Below are positions 46,012 through 59,389 of a stretch of DNA of 64,000 nucleotides, piece by piece (the stretch's first letter is position 1; each line of letters begins with the position of its first letter). Below the pieces are notes generated by a model. The model was not told the origin of the DNA, did not search any database, and was given only the letters and a program-made list of their open reading frames with translations. A program made the position numbers and the translations under genes. The stretch comes from Stenopsyche tienmushanensis (lineage: Eukaryota; Arthropoda; Insecta; Trichoptera; Stenopsychidae): positions 1,116,001-1,180,000 of the forward strand of contig WACJ01000075.1 of the NCBI GenBank assembly GCA_008973525.1. Reading direction: 5' to 3'.

Positions 46012-47599
46012 TCAAAATCTAAATACATCACATTTATGTTCTGGAAAACACAAGGCGTGCACTCCTTTTTTACATCTGTTGCATGCAGTTCTCGATCTTC
46101 TCGTTAGATTTTTTAGAGTGCACTCGCAACATCTCCGTTCCTTCCTCTTGTCGAGGGTATACAAGTTTGAATTTATTGTTTCATTTGTTATTTTTTTAGG
46201 TTCGTTTTTATGAATCATCCAATCCGCCGAGAGATTTTCTATTATGTCTATTATAAATTCTAATCTGGTTTTCAATTTATCCACCCCTCTATAATTTTCT
46301 TTGTATAAGATATAACTATTGTGAACCATTTTCGAGAAAATATCGAACTGTTACTTTTTTCCAATATTTTAATGATCTCCCTTCTTCCAGACTTAAATAG
46401 TCCAAAGTCTCCGATGAGTCTATCCCGCCTTTAAATTTATTATATTTATCTAACATTTCTGGAATTGGTTCTGCCCCTGGCTTTCTGTCGTCGGGTTTGG
46501 AATTTCTAGCTAAAGATTCGGTAGATAGAATAATCTTTAAAGGTTTTTGATTTCGATTCCTGTAAGCACAGACGAGAATGGCTCCCGAGCGGCGATAGCA
46601 TATTTCTCCAGCGGCAATCTGTTTAAAGAAGTTTTTCGGTAAATATTTCATATTTGTTAAGACCGGGCCCGTTGCATAGGTTCCTAGATCATACAGGGTA
46701 CGAATCAGTGGAATAGACATGTAAAATTGATCTATGAAGATGTGATATCCTTTGTTGAAAAAGTTGCAGATGTTGAGCAAGTTCATCACCGTTTTGTAGC
46801 CAGGCTTTTCTGTGTCCAAACCTTCATGGACATTAGGTAGCTTCGCTCCCGAATAAGTATAGAAAGCCAAGCAGTATTTAGTTTTTGCATCACATATCAT
46901 CGAACATTTCACGCCCCCGTGGGTTCCTCTGCGTGATATTCCCTTGAAGCTTTCGACGACGGTCAATTCTTGATGCGGATTGTAATGATGTCTGAAGGCA
47001 ACATTAATGTGATCCATCAAAGGCTTACATCTGACGACCGGATCATATTCCGCGTGATCAGGTGGAAAACAATTTTCGTTGTCCATCAAATGAAAGAATC
47101 TGCTAATATCGCGGAAACGATCGCGTGCGAACAATTTTGGAAACCAAGGAGTAGCCTGAGAAGGCTGTGTCGACCAATAGGAGAAGACGTTCTGTTTTTT
47201 AACGACTCCCATGTTGAGAATGCAAGCAATAAACGCTTTCATTTCAATTGGTGTTATTTGTTTCCATTGTTTTGCAGTCTGTCTCTGTGATTTGTTGGCG
47301 GTTTGGATTGCATAGCGATTCGTTTCGAGTACCAGCATATTCAAGAGGTATTGATTGAAAAAGAGTGAAAAATAAGCGATCGGTGGGCTGTCTTTCAAGG
47401 GCATGTGTTTTGGTCCAACCGATTCAGAAAAGACATGTTGTATTGGAAGCTCCCGTTCCGGTTCCAATACTTCTTTATATTCCCCAGGTTCGAACTCATC
47501 CTCGATGACGATTATGGGTGACAGACAACTTCCCGGAATTTGATCAGTGAACGGATCTTCATCCTCTGTGGATTCATCGTAGCTATCATCAGCCGACAT
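46012..47599 (-). pseudogene. piggyBac transposase, nearly intact, one frameshift
   Basis: The 427-aa frame (47599-46316) starts with an acidic region (SYDESTEDEDPFTD) and holds the DDD catalytic core. The first Asp is in MICDAKTKYCLAFY, the second in YHIFIDQFYMSIPL and the third in FKGGIDSSETLDYL. It then runs out of frame near 46330. The next frame (46329-46012) continues with NSYILYKENYRG and the C-terminal Cys-rich domain (RRCCECTLKN, TACNRCKKGVHALC). One single-base indel therefore separates two halves of one protein of about 530 aa. The enzyme would cut and paste at TTAA. TTAA-flanked inverted repeats were not located with confidence. Confidence 0.88.
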
Positions 47600-48080
47600 C
47601 GATTGCGTGAACCGTATTCGCGATGTTTACGCGAACACGGTCTTATTAAAATTTGAGAAAATGTTAGCGTCGGTATCGAGTTTTGTCCGTGTTATAAATT
47701 ATGTGTTATTTAATACAGAATAAATAAAAAACACACTGAATTGGATAATGACATTTGACTGAAATCTGTCTTATAGCTACCATAACCTTTATATACATTT
47801 GCCATATCTCGTACCAACACATAAATATCGCAATCGCATATAAATTTTGCTTTTTTTAAAAATGGATAATGAATATTAAATAAACATTGTGAATAATTAG
47901 GAAAAGCAATTATAAGGTAATGTTTTAATATTTTTTCCAATGTTGAAAAATAATAAAAATGTTTGATTTCATGTATGTTATTTATTATCACTGTGTAAAT
48001 AAAAAATGGATGCTGTAAATTAAGTGATTCGATTTTTAAAAAAGTAGTGAAGTTTCAAACGATAAATGAATCGTCGATGG
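47600..48080. other. AT-rich DNA between piggyBac and PHAX
   Basis: An inverted repeat of the kind ACCG..GCG/CGC..CGGT lies just 5' of the transposase ATG at 47607-47640. No other feature. Confidence 0.3.
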
Positions 48081-48084
48081 CGAT

Positions 48085-48470
48085 GCAAGTAGATGTGTGG
48101 TGTGGCAACACTGGCGCGAAAGTTCTGATCTTGTCAGAGCGGGCTGGCGGCTTACGAGTGGTGGTGCCGGCGCCATGTCCGTGATGGAGGACGAGCCCGC
48201 GCCAGCCGCCCGGTACTCACGGGAGGATGGCGAGGTGAGACGTCGACGCCTTGGGTTCTGCGCCCCCATGCCCCCCCAATCCCATAACTGCCCGACATAG
48301 CAACCCTCGAGGTGGGGTCGCTCCACTCGATTATCCTCAGAGGCTTCGTTATCGCCATCATCAGACTTCGTATTCCGTCTCGAGTGTAAAAACAGTGTCA
48401 TTGCAGTTCGACACATTTTGTCACACTGTACAATGATGTGCGCCACTGACAGGACTAATCTCAACCCTCC
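48085..48470 (+). promoter_or_regulatory. CpG-rich region around PHAX first exon
   Basis: G+C and CpG content rise sharply (GGCGGCTTACGAGTGGTGGT, CCCGCGCCAGCCGCCCGG) around the first PHAX coding exon at 48175-48234. It probably holds the promoter and 5' UTR. No TATA box is obvious. Confidence 0.45.
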
Positions 48471-51400
48471 CAATTTCCGACGGAAATTTTTCTTGACGAT
48501 ACGTTCATTTTTATGAAAATAACCTAAAAATATTCTTTTTGTATGTACATTGTCACTACAATTTTTTTAATCTTAAAACCCTGAATATGCTTTCAGACAC
48601 TAAGAATTAGATATAGAAAAAAAATCGTATTACATATTCTTTGTGATATATTTTTGTTGAACAAAATCGAATGATCTATCTTGTTAAATCTATTCAAAAT
48701 GTAACACTAATAAAATCGCATTAATATAGTCTATCATTGAAGTTGCTATTATTTTGGATTATTTTATAAATCAAATATTTAATTTAATCTAATTGAACGT
48801 ATAAATGACATATTAAAATGTCAGTTTGATAAAATATAATCTAAAATATAATAAGTTGTACCTTTTTATTTATTAATTTTTTATGTCAATGCCTTAATAT
48901 TAAATTTGTACATATAAAACACCAATGATAATACATCAAAATCAAAAATTATTTAGTGATAGTATTCAGTGCATCGATCATTGGCAAAGAGAGAACGTAA
49001 TCTCGCGTAAAAGCGTATTATACATTGAAAACCCATATTTTTGTCTTTAGTTGATTTCAAACACTATGTAATTTAATTAACAATGTTAATAGAGACACTC
49101 TGAATAAATTTACTTTGTACCATATGCATGCTTAAAAAAATTATTGTTTTATATCAATGTTCAAAGAATATTGAGGGTAGTTCACCGTCAACGATTAGGA
49201 TAAATATATAGCAAATTATTAGTAGTGTTTAAAATCAGTAAATTTGAATTGGATAATTGTACAACGTTCACCAATAATTTTATCGAAAGAAGAAATAGAA
49301 AAATCTTAATAGTATCAATATGGATTGTCAAATGACGTCAAAAAGTATTTGTTGTAAACGATTCAAAGATGCAATAGTGAAGCATGTTTATATACTGCCG
49401 TAAATAAGTTTTATTGAAATAAGATTTTTCTATCTAATGACAACAATTCATGTATTTTATTTAAAGCTTACTGCAAATGAAGTCTTGATTGATTGGTGCA
49501 ATATAAATATGATATAAACAGATGCACAAGTGACTGACTATTAATAATCAGATCAGAAGATTGACGATAAAGACGTTTCATTGATGATATAGCACCTTGG
49601 TCCGTGGGCCGGATTAAAGATGTTACATTAGCGGGCAAAAATTTTACAGTCATCACTCCATTGGTTGTTAATAATATTTTTTTGTTCGAATGAGAAGGAG
49701 CATTATCTAATTACAATATTGGTTTCTATGGCAATCCCTTATTTTTTAATAAAATTTTGCACCTCTCGAATTCGACAGGAAGATTTATCATTTCAGTTAC
49801 CTGAAAAGATCGAGGTTTCTTTGCTTTCTCAATCGCCAAAAGTTTTATTGAATGTTACATATGTATGTATAAGTTAAAAGAACCATCTTGTCCTGTCTTT
49901 CTGAATTATCATTTTCGGAGTCACTTTTTTCAGTGTTTTCTTCATCTTCATTGGAATAATCTAAATTTGAAGAGACCCGTCAGAGAACAGACATTTTTCT
50001 ATGAATCAATCGGTCCCAGCTGTTTCTATTACCTAGAAACATTTGGAGCAAGCATTTGTTCCATTGTTCTTAGAATTTTTATAATGGAATTCTGGAATAT
50101 CATACAATATCAGTTGGGTGCAGACATGTTGCATTTTTTTAAATGCCTTGTACTCTGTTATTCCTGCTTTCATTCAATACAAATCGAACATTTTCGAGGG
50201 TTTCGGGGGCATAAAAATGTGTTTTCATAATTAAAATGCACAACATATTAGGCACATTTTAAATCACAGTCTCGAATCGACTCGATACAGCAAAGAACCC
50301 CGAAAGTCCCGGGAAAAAAGCCCTGGGACGTCTCGACACAGAATTCCCATTATTTATTACAGTTTTGTATCGGAAGTGCTAAAAACACATGCTGTTTTTA
50401 CATTTTTGTTTAGAAATGTCACAAATAAAATAAGGAGCGTAAGTTTTGTAATGTCTTTCTATACATTTTGAAACAGTCAATGTTCAGTTTATTGTGATTG
50501 GTCTTTCTGTCTGGATGTGTGCAATTTTTGCAGAAAAAACTGTCTTAAAATGGAAAAAAATTAAACTCATATATGACATTTAGTGCGGAAAATGAACGTG
50601 CAGAAAATGATTTGCCAGATTTGAATCGGACAATTTTCATTGCTGGATGAATCAGATCGAGAGAGGTGTAAATTGAATAATGATACTCTAGCGGAGACAA
50701 ATCCAGGTCTTTTCATTGATAGATCATCCGAAAGACTTAGATCAACTTAATCATCTGCGTATCAACATTTGTTGATGATTGGTAGAGTCCAAATTGAACC
50801 GATGGATCCGTCACCAACTCACATCCGAAAATTGCACGCAGCTTGTTAAGTCGATTTTTATGATTTTATTACAATCTTAAAGTGCTAATTTATTTTATTT
50901 AAAAAAACAATATGACGGATTTATAAGGTATTCCATTACACGCCTTTTCTCATAGTAGTTCTATTTAGTAGGCTATTTAGTTAAGCTTTCATGGCTATGC
51001 GAGCTGCTTTTGTCTCGGAAAGACTTACGGTTCTGCCTCGCTACCCACGCTTCATCAGTGTTTTCAGCAAAGACGTTACATTAGATGCCAATAATAAAAA
51101 AAAGGTTGCTCAGCTCCAAGAGCTCCTACCTGACCTGACTAAAACGTAGTAAATATTTCATATTTTGATTTTTCTCTTTTATACAATACTTTCGAAATAT
51201 GTAGTATAAAAAAAAACCGATTTTTTTAATGTTGTAAACGGTTTGCCGTCTTTAATGCTTACACATCTTATTTGGCGCGATTAAAAAATGAACCTCGAAG
51301 TGCATTTTTACGAAGGATGATGGGATATTTTATGACACCAATAAACGCAAAAGGCAATGGTAAATAAAGGACTATTTTAGGACGATCTTATGCAAATAAC

Positions 51401-54278
51401 ATCACTGTTCATCAATATTTTTCGACTCTTATTTAGATTAATTCATCCGTTTGAAAGCTGTATAAATTTTCTAATATTTTTTTTTAATTCTCAATTTGTT
51501 CGATAAATTCCTTATTTATCGTACATACATTTTTAAAGCGTTGTCTAAAGTTTGGCATATTTTTGTTAGCTTTCAGATTCTGATCATGAATTGGAGTATA
51601 CACCGTTAGAGAGGCCGGATAATTTTAAACCCTATCTTAACCACGTCTCTCCTATGAGTATGAACGTTCAAGACGACCATACCGATGAAAGTGAGCATGA
51701 GCCTTCTAGCGATCCTGACTCTGACAGCGATAATTGTGGAAAGCCATTGCCGAAGAGACGAAAACTCCGGATGAAAAGATTGAAAAAATCAGAATCCTCT
51801 GAAACTGCCAAAACGAGCAAATATAATATTTGGTCCAAAATGGTTGAGGTAAAACAAGTTCATGTATTAATTTGAATTTGTTTATTTTATATATATATAT
51901 TAAATGATGTTAATATATCTTTTTATTTACAGGAAGATACCCTCGCTGATGATTTACTCGTTTGTGATGTTACCAAAAACAATTATTTAGGCATTGAAAC
52001 ATATCATCACCGTTTACATTTCAACGAAGAGGATATGTTACCAGTGAGTAATTCTGATAATCAACAGCCTAGTTTTGCACGATTCACCAATAAAAGGCAA
52101 TATAGGGATAGAAGAAATGTGAAGCTTCGACTGGGAAGGCGAAACAGTTACGATAGCGATAATGAGAAAGGAGAGATTAGGCACATTCCAGATCTCAATG
52201 TTAATGCAGATAGTCCAGAAGCAGATGTAGCTAGGGATATAGCTATTAAACTTTGCGAAGAAAAAGATAGTCTTATATGTAAGCATAAGTTTTTTAATCT
52301 TTTATTAAATATTGTTATTTAAATAACTTATAATTAAAATGAAAAGTAAGTAATAAGATTATAAAAAGTCAAATTTTAATTTGGTTTGGAATTGTTATTG
52401 CAAACCAAATTAAAACACAACAATCTTTTACTAACGGCTAATCGTATATTTACAAAAAAAAGCCACTTAGATCTAATAAACTCTAATATTTTTTAGTACG
52501 CATAGTTGAAAATGCTGGCAAACAAAAGGCTATTGATATATTCAAAGAAACAAAAAGAATCGAAGAAGATGGAGGAATGATAGTAAAAGTAAGTTCATAT
52601 TTCATAAGTTCATAAGTTTCTCTTATCAATTTTAATAGAAATATTTTTTGTGGGTATTTGTATGTAATTCCACTGCAATGTGATTCTATAAAAATCCTGC
52701 GTTTTTCTCTGAACGAAACAAATTAGAAAACATAAATTTTTTCAGTTTGGTACATGTCTTACCTATCTCAATGTTTTTTGAATTGTCTTCGAATCCGCTC
52801 TGAATTACGCATCGCTCTTTGGAATGTTTGATTACCAAAAGAACCGGACGTTTGTTTTTGGTCATTGCGTATCTGTCGTATGACTCTTTGATTATTCTTA
52901 TACTATCATCATGTAGTCGGCACGTGTAAGGTTTTATTGTGGCATAGTTTTGCCCTCTTTATGTAAAATGTAATCCGTAAGAAGAAAATCAGAAAGAAAT
53001 GCTTGCAACCCTATCTTTTCTATTTTTGCAAGACCGCTTGCATTTTTCTAGTATTTTCTTCCCTGCGTTACAAAACAAAAACCCTTTTAACTTATTTTGA
53101 AGAAAAAAGTACTTCAACTGAGGAAATGATTGTCATCATTGATCATTGCCCATTACTTAAATTTAATTCTCAACCCTTTGATTAACTGGTTGACGCACAC
53201 ATTTGGAATAACGATTTTCGCAATTTACGGATATTATTAGTCCATAAATTTGGGTTGTTGATTGATCATACATCAATACGCGTAGATACTCATCAACAGG
53301 TTAAGATAACGGGAACTTAGGATATATATTTCATCTATTAAATTATATTATTGTATACTTCTAGTTCTAATTATTATACTGTGCTCTGATGCAAGGTGGA
53401 TGGCATTTAATGGTTAATAATAATCTTTCAAATATTAGAGTCAATTCACATTACAGATAACCCTCAATTCGTTAGCATTATGCGAGTACATTTTGTCGTA
53501 ATGTCTGTAAAACTGTTATTTTTCCTTGTACGAAAACCATAACTGAAATGAAAAAAAGTAGCTCGAAGCCCTGGTTTTTCTTGATCCAGTTTTCACATTG
53601 CACTGGGATCATTGTTATTTTTTTAATTTAAAAACGTAAATTAATTTAATATTATTTCTTTTAAATTTTCAGAACGGTACTAGACGTAGAACACCTGGAG
53701 GCGTATTTATATTTTTGTTAAAAAGAGATAAAGATATTACACAAGATGTTGTTAATAAAATATTTATTGATGATAAGTTAGAAAACAAGGAAAGGAACAA
53801 AGCCCGTTTCAAATATAGGAACAAAAAAGTTGAAGAATTAAAGCAAAGCCTAACTGGTAAGAAATTTTTAATTTCTTTAATTATTTATCACTTTTCTGGT
53901 TAGTTTTAATCTCATAAAAATATTTGAATTTTAGATAGTGTTTTGCCTGCAATACGCACACGAGCAGAACAATGGGTTGCTGCACAGATTGCAGCAGAAG
54001 ATTTAAATCATCATGTCAGTAATCCACCACCTTCCCCTGCTACGGATGGCCGAGACGGTAGTAGTGATGTTGATACTAATCAATTCACCTCGCATTCCCC
54101 TCAAAATAACATATCTGATTCAAATAATTTTGCTATTTCGAGAGAAATAGCAGTGTTGTCTAGATTGAGTGTCACTAAGGACACCAGTCTTCCTCAAGAC
54201 CCTCGGGCTAACTTGAATACAAGTTACGATGACGATTACCTCGATATTGGATGTGGAGATGATATGGATCTCTTTTGA
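48175..54278 (+). CDS. Phax: PHAX, phosphorylated adaptor for RNA export
   Basis: PHAX binds capped U snRNA with the cap-binding complex and, when phosphorylated, recruits CRM1 for export from the nucleus. Six coding exons: 48175-48234, 51570-51848, 51933-52278, 52497-52588, 53673-53856, 53935-54278; phases join to 434 aa. The exon 1-2 junction gives EDGE|LSDSDHE, the family's acidic start. Exon 2 has a Ser/Asp-rich stretch and the basic motif PLPKRRKLRMKRLKK, a likely NLS. Exons 4-5 hold the RNA-binding core: RIVENAGKQKAIDIFKET, EDGGMIVKNGTRRRTPGGVF. The last exon ends DDDYLDIGCGDDMDLF, like other PHAX tails. The start ATG sits in GCCGGCGCCATG; a second ATG lies three codons on. Intron 1 is 3.3 kb and carries a Tigger relic. 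No defect seen. Confidence 0.93.
49468..49660 (-). pseudogene. Tigger/jerky DDE transposase relic in PHAX intron 1
   Basis: Minus-strand frame reads VKFLPANVTSLIRPTDQGAI then SSMKRLYRQ. This is the hallmark block of the Tigger/jerky DDE domain (LPPNtTsLiQPmDQGvI...K..YR). Out-of-frame flanking sequence up to about 50300 may be more of the same element. Confidence 0.7.
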
Positions 54279-55066
54279 GAATTAATTTACTTTGTGAAAT
54301 CATTTAGGTGATTATAGGTTATATATTTTTTACTTATACACTAAAGTGCCCCGATATAGGTGCTGATTGACAAAACATTTGAAAATAAATATCTATCTAA
54401 AACTTGCCACAAAAATTATATTATGAATAAATATCAATAACCCCAAGTATGTAGCAATAAAGGAAAGATAATTTTTGAATTGTTATGTATTATCAGATTT
54501 TATGTATAACGGTTGCAAGTTTTATTTACTAAATTAAAATTAATTTAAAAAAAATTTGCAATGATGTCTTATGATTAAAACTAAAGCTTTTTGTGCTCAT
54601 TATTAATTTAAATTAGACGGATACATTTGCTGTAATTTTGCTAATTTATTATGTATGGCGTTCTCTACCATGCCTTTGTGATAGAGTGCTCATGTTAAAT
54701 ATTTAATTTAATTTTCTTTGCAGATCTTTCAAAAAAATAGTGTATCCAAATGATAAATTTATTTTAATGTTTAATTTCTTTATGATGGATAATACGCCCA
54801 TTAGGCTTATATTTTGATGAACAAATTTGGTAAATCTATCTATCAAAATTTTTACTATTGCGAGTGAATTTAAGAAACGCTTTATAAATTTTAAATTCCA
54901 TTAATTAAATTTAACGTGGAAAATAATTACAGATATATATTAGAATAAAATTATCCCACCTCAATAAATCTATTTATGTTTATCTTTCTTGAGCATTGAA
55001 CTGTCTGTTAATATTGGATCTGAGAAGTAAATGGTTATTTTACTTAATTTGATGTAATATTTTTTA
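54279..55066. other. PHAX 3' flank
   Basis: AATAAA at 54384-54389 is the likely first poly(A) signal, about 105 bp past the stop. The rest is AT-rich with no gene. Confidence 0.4.
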
Positions 55067-55068
55067 TA

Positions 55069-56514
55069 GGGTGTGTGAATAAGTTCTCGTTGTTTTTCGT
55101 GAAAATAAATCCTTTAAAAAAGTGATAAAAAAACGAATCGATTAAAGTATCTTTGGGCATTTCGTGGCCGTTTTTCCTTCAATGCTCAGCTTAAACGCAT
55201 CAATTGCTTTCGAGCAGTTCATAATACGTTATGCCCAACTGATCCCTCCAAATACAGAGTATGGATATTCCGCTTTGTTCTTTCCGCCAGGAGTTGATCA
55301 CCATAAGATTCTATGTGCTTCAGCTGCTGATTTTTTCAAATAAACTAGCACAGTAAAATTCCCCGCAAATACGGTTTACTTGGCACAAAATTCGACATGT
55401 TTTACGCTATGAAAAAAGATGTTTATATTTTAACGAAATGACGCACACTGATTTTAAAGCTAGGCTATAGTGCTTCAATATAGACAGGGGGGAAACCAGT
55501 TTAGGAGGTAGATTTTTTAGTGTTTTTCGTGATTTTTTTTTTAACAGGGAAAGAATAATTAGAATTTATTTAAACTTTGAGAATATCTTATTAATATTTT
55601 GAAGTACATCTGAAAATTTTTTAAATTCATTTCCGCTGGACATATCCGAGCTATAAGCTGCTGTAAATGGAAGGTGGTCATCAGATTTTGCTATTGGCGG
55701 GAATTGTAAAAGTCACAATTTTTATTAAAAATCAATACAATATTTTGATTTTATTAATAATATATTTTTTAAGAATATGAAGTCAGTTTTGATTAAAAAT
55801 TACATGTTTTAGGAGTGTCTTAACAAAATATTATGATTTTTTACCAATTTTTGCTCCTTCATTGCAATAAAAATCACATTTTAAATAATAATATTATCTC
55901 AGAATTAGCTCCATGTCAATTAGAATTATGTATAAAATTACTGAAAACAAGAAATTTAAGGCAGTAATAAATGATATAAATTACCTAGCGGCTAATCAGC
56001 TATTCCAGCACCATATAGCAACCCTTAGTCTTCTTCATACGCATAATTTTGAGCTTGCATCTCTTTTCGAGTTTTCTTAGTCACCGCTGCGCTGCGTCTA
56101 TTCTGTCGGTTGACGCGCTGCTCATCCATTTGCCGTACATAATTAAAGCTCTGTGAGCTAACAACTACTTTCAGCTCGTTCATAATCATTAAAGTGCTGA
56201 ACTACCTTCATTGAATAAGGCAAAAACCAAAAATGCTGCAATCTGGATTACTTTTAGGTCAGAATGTAGTTGATTTGGAGCCAAACATCGAGTTGAAACA
56301 TTCGTTCGCATTCTGCGTCACCACCTAAACATCTCTTCAGTAATTCATCGTTCGACAAATCTTATATATATGTTGGAAGAATTTATTTCTGAAGGTCGGA
56401 TGTGCAAAGGAGAAAAGTGCGCTTCAGGTTCTATTCCAAGCGTTTTATCTTTTTTTGCTGGCATTTGTGTCTTCACTAAAACTTGATTGACTCAGGAACT
56501 TATTCACACACCTG
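55069..56514 (-). mobile_element. Degenerate mariner element with inverted-repeat ends
   Basis: The left end GGGTGTGTGAATAAGTTC and right end (reverse complement) AGGTGTGTGAATAAGTTC are inverted repeats. On the minus strand at about 55400-55100, MSNFVPSKPYLRGILL is the family N-terminus, with LLAERTKRN soon after. It then jumps to GSVGHNV and ALKEKRPRNAQRYF pieces of the C-terminal half. So most of the transposase is deleted. The 1 kb between it and the right end has no recognised coding sequence and may include another insertion. Confidence 0.65.
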
Positions 56515-58795
56515 ATATTTATCAATATATCAATGAAATTAAGGTCTGTGGCTTGAGTTTTTTTTAATGCAGCTGTGACATTATACTTCTCAGACTGAAT
56601 AATTTATCTTATTTTCATTGCAGATATTTTTAAGGAGTAATTTATTTTATATTAACGTAATCAGTCATTGAATTAATATTGCATTGATTGTTAAATAGTA
56701 AGGTTTTAAATTGTAAAATATTTTTATTTTAAAATATTCTATTATCACTAAGTGCTCAAAATTTTCAAGTATTTCAATATCACACATTTCATTAGATTTC
56801 TACTCTGAGAGAAGATTATTAGACGAGAGCTGAATGCGTCTGGCGTTGAACTCGTGTCTAATACTATTGATTAAAAGTCTGACAGATTAAGTAAGAGAAA
56901 TTTGCAACAAAATTAATATTTAACATATTAAAATGCTAAATTCTATATGTAAATTTAAAGCAGTTAAACCATAGTTACCAGAATTATGTGATTTTAAATA
57001 AATATTATTTAAATGAAGAATAGTTTTGAGGTATTGCATAGTATTTTGATCGGTTGTTCTTTGCTAATCAACAATGGATATGTTAGTTTTCTATAAGCAA
57101 TATACAAGAGTTGCTTTATAATTACATTAAACGTCGTTGCATGTGAATTTTGTGTATTGCGACCAGTGTTTGTAATTTTTATGTAAACTATGAACATCAT
57201 AATAATCATTGAATAGCAGAAGATCACTGATGAAAGTTATAATAAAACTATCCCGTTTTGATCTTGTAAAATATACGGATATATATTCAGCGCAATAATA
57301 AAAATAATTAATATAATATAATACGTGAAATCTGTTAAAAGCAACCAAAAAAAAAAAAAAAAAGAAATTTATTGGAGGATAAGCTATGAGTAATCGGAGT
57401 TAAGTGACCTGAAAATTTATTAGTGTTATCATCATGTTTGTTAGCACACCGATTGGTATGTTATTTGTGTGATACATTTTGGATTTGTTTTATTTTTATT
57501 CGGCCATTATATAATTACAGAGTAAACGCAATCGTAAAAAAAGTATCCGGAAACACATTCCCGTGTTGAACCTTTAAAAGCACGGTTGCGGAGCTTTTGA
57601 AATTTTGTATGTGATTAATTGTCTAGTTGATTTTGGGATATCGAGCAACGGATTTGTTGGATAATTTTGAATCTATTATTAAAGATCTATGGAATCGTGT
57701 AACCTACTGAATTAAAACAATGTGTGTAACTAAATTTTAAGATACTCGTCAATTAATGTCCAACGCGAGAAAGTTCATATATGCAGCAAAGATGTGCAGT
57801 TGATAAAATAATGCATGTAATACTTCCTTTATTTGCTGTTAACATTAACTTGTTAGTGCTATTTACATCTTTTGTAAACAACGATTTGTGCAGTATATTC
57901 AAATCAAGAACAATCTTGAACACTGTTGTTAAAACGTTGTAAATGAGAAGATGCTTATTAGCCAGTTTACATAATTTCTATTATTGTTTTTTTAAATAAT
58001 TTAATAAGTAGTAATGTTTTTTGACATTGTATTATAATAGAAACAAGTGTACAAGAACATGATAAAGCCTTACATTAAATAGATTTTAAGTAAATTTTCA
58101 TAGTAAAGATTCAATATATTATTTTTTTTATCCATCCTTTGAATTTTTTATCCGGACTTTTTTGGAACTACCGATTTAATGATTAATTTTATCTAATAAT
58201 TAAATTATTAGACTGATGTTTCATTATATTATTTATTTGATTGTATGATATATTAGCAGACATGTTATGAATCTCTCATTGCTTTATATACACATTTGAT
58301 TGGTGTGTATATTAGCAACACGGCACTTAAGGCTTTATGTTAAACGAGTTCAAAGTAAATCCAGTTTTTAAAATTATGCTTTTTTCTATTAAGACAATTT
58401 TATCAAGAAATGTAGATTATATATTATATAATGTAAATGAATAACATAATTATAATCTTTTTTATAATGCTCGTATTTTAAGATTTGCTAAGAAATAATT
58501 TTAGGATTTTTTTCATTGTATCGATAAGGATGAAATTGTTTCTTAGTTTCAACGATGCCTGTTGTCATAGTTAACATGCTTTTTCTTAGTTTCGAAACCA
58601 AACAGTGGCACATTAACTTGGTTGTGCTGTTGTAGCTTTTTTGGTGAACATATATTTATTGTATTTTTTTGATTGTGCATATTTTATAAATTTTAGTTTA
58701 TTATGACTTAAATTTGCAAATGATGTATAGTTTTATTTAATTTCATAATAAAGAATATGAAAATAGTGATGATTTTGATTTAAAGCAGGCAGTTT
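56515..58795. other. AT-rich intergenic DNA, no gene seen
   Basis: Long AT-rich stretch, poly-A run at 57348-57363, no recognisable coding or repeat unit. Confidence 0.3.
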
Positions 58796-59300
58796 TTTTG
58801 CTGTTCGAAATTTGCACCCAATCCTAAGGGTTGTAGAGAAGAAGAACAGACTGTCTATTCTTTCTGGGGAGTTTTGCGGACTGATCGGGATGTTAATTGT
58901 TGGCATGCAAATTTAATTTTCCAGCATGTGTTAATTTCGCGTTACATTTATCTGGAAGCCTGTCTCGTGATCGTCGCTGTATCACAAATGGTAAATGAAT
59001 TTGAGTATTCAAAATTCATGTTTTAATTGTTTCCCTCTCCTTTTGGAGGATTCCTCCTTTTCAGTGTTGTCGAATGAGCGGTCGGAGATAAAGAATCGCC
59101 TTGCGTATGCTGCAATTCTGTCTCCGGGCTGCGGAGTCCCATTGCTACTGAGAAAGTTCATATATTTAGGCTAAGATGAGAGGCGCACGCTTGCGTCCGG
59201 CCCCTGAATTATCCCGTGACCCGAGACCTCCTCGTATTGGGCTGCTTGAGGCAGCCGCGATGAAGACTAACAGCGAGGGGTCAAACGCAACAATTTATTA
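58796..59300. other. GC-enriched unassigned island
   Basis: G+C-rich patch (GGCTGCGGAGTCCCATTGCT, GCGAGGGGTCAAACGCAACA) in otherwise AT-rich DNA. No open frame with known motifs on either strand. It could be a non-coding exon, promoter or old repeat. Confidence 0.3.
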
Positions 59301-59389
59301 AATGCTTTTTGAACTTTATTCACATTCTATCAAAACTAAAAGGATAATATGAATCTGGGCTTGTTGCAAAATCTTTTTTTAAGGTAAAT

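Noticed and set aside
46970..47290. 106-codon plus-strand ORF
   Set aside because: Antisense shadow of the piggyBac transposase.
48036..48473. 145-codon minus-strand ORF
   Set aside because: Shadow of the CpG-rich PHAX first-exon region; the plus-strand exon rebuilds a known PHAX motif across the splice, this frame shows nothing.
49865..50230. 121-codon plus-strand ORF in PHAX intron 1
   Set aside because: Probably antisense to further Tigger sequence; no domain on the plus strand.
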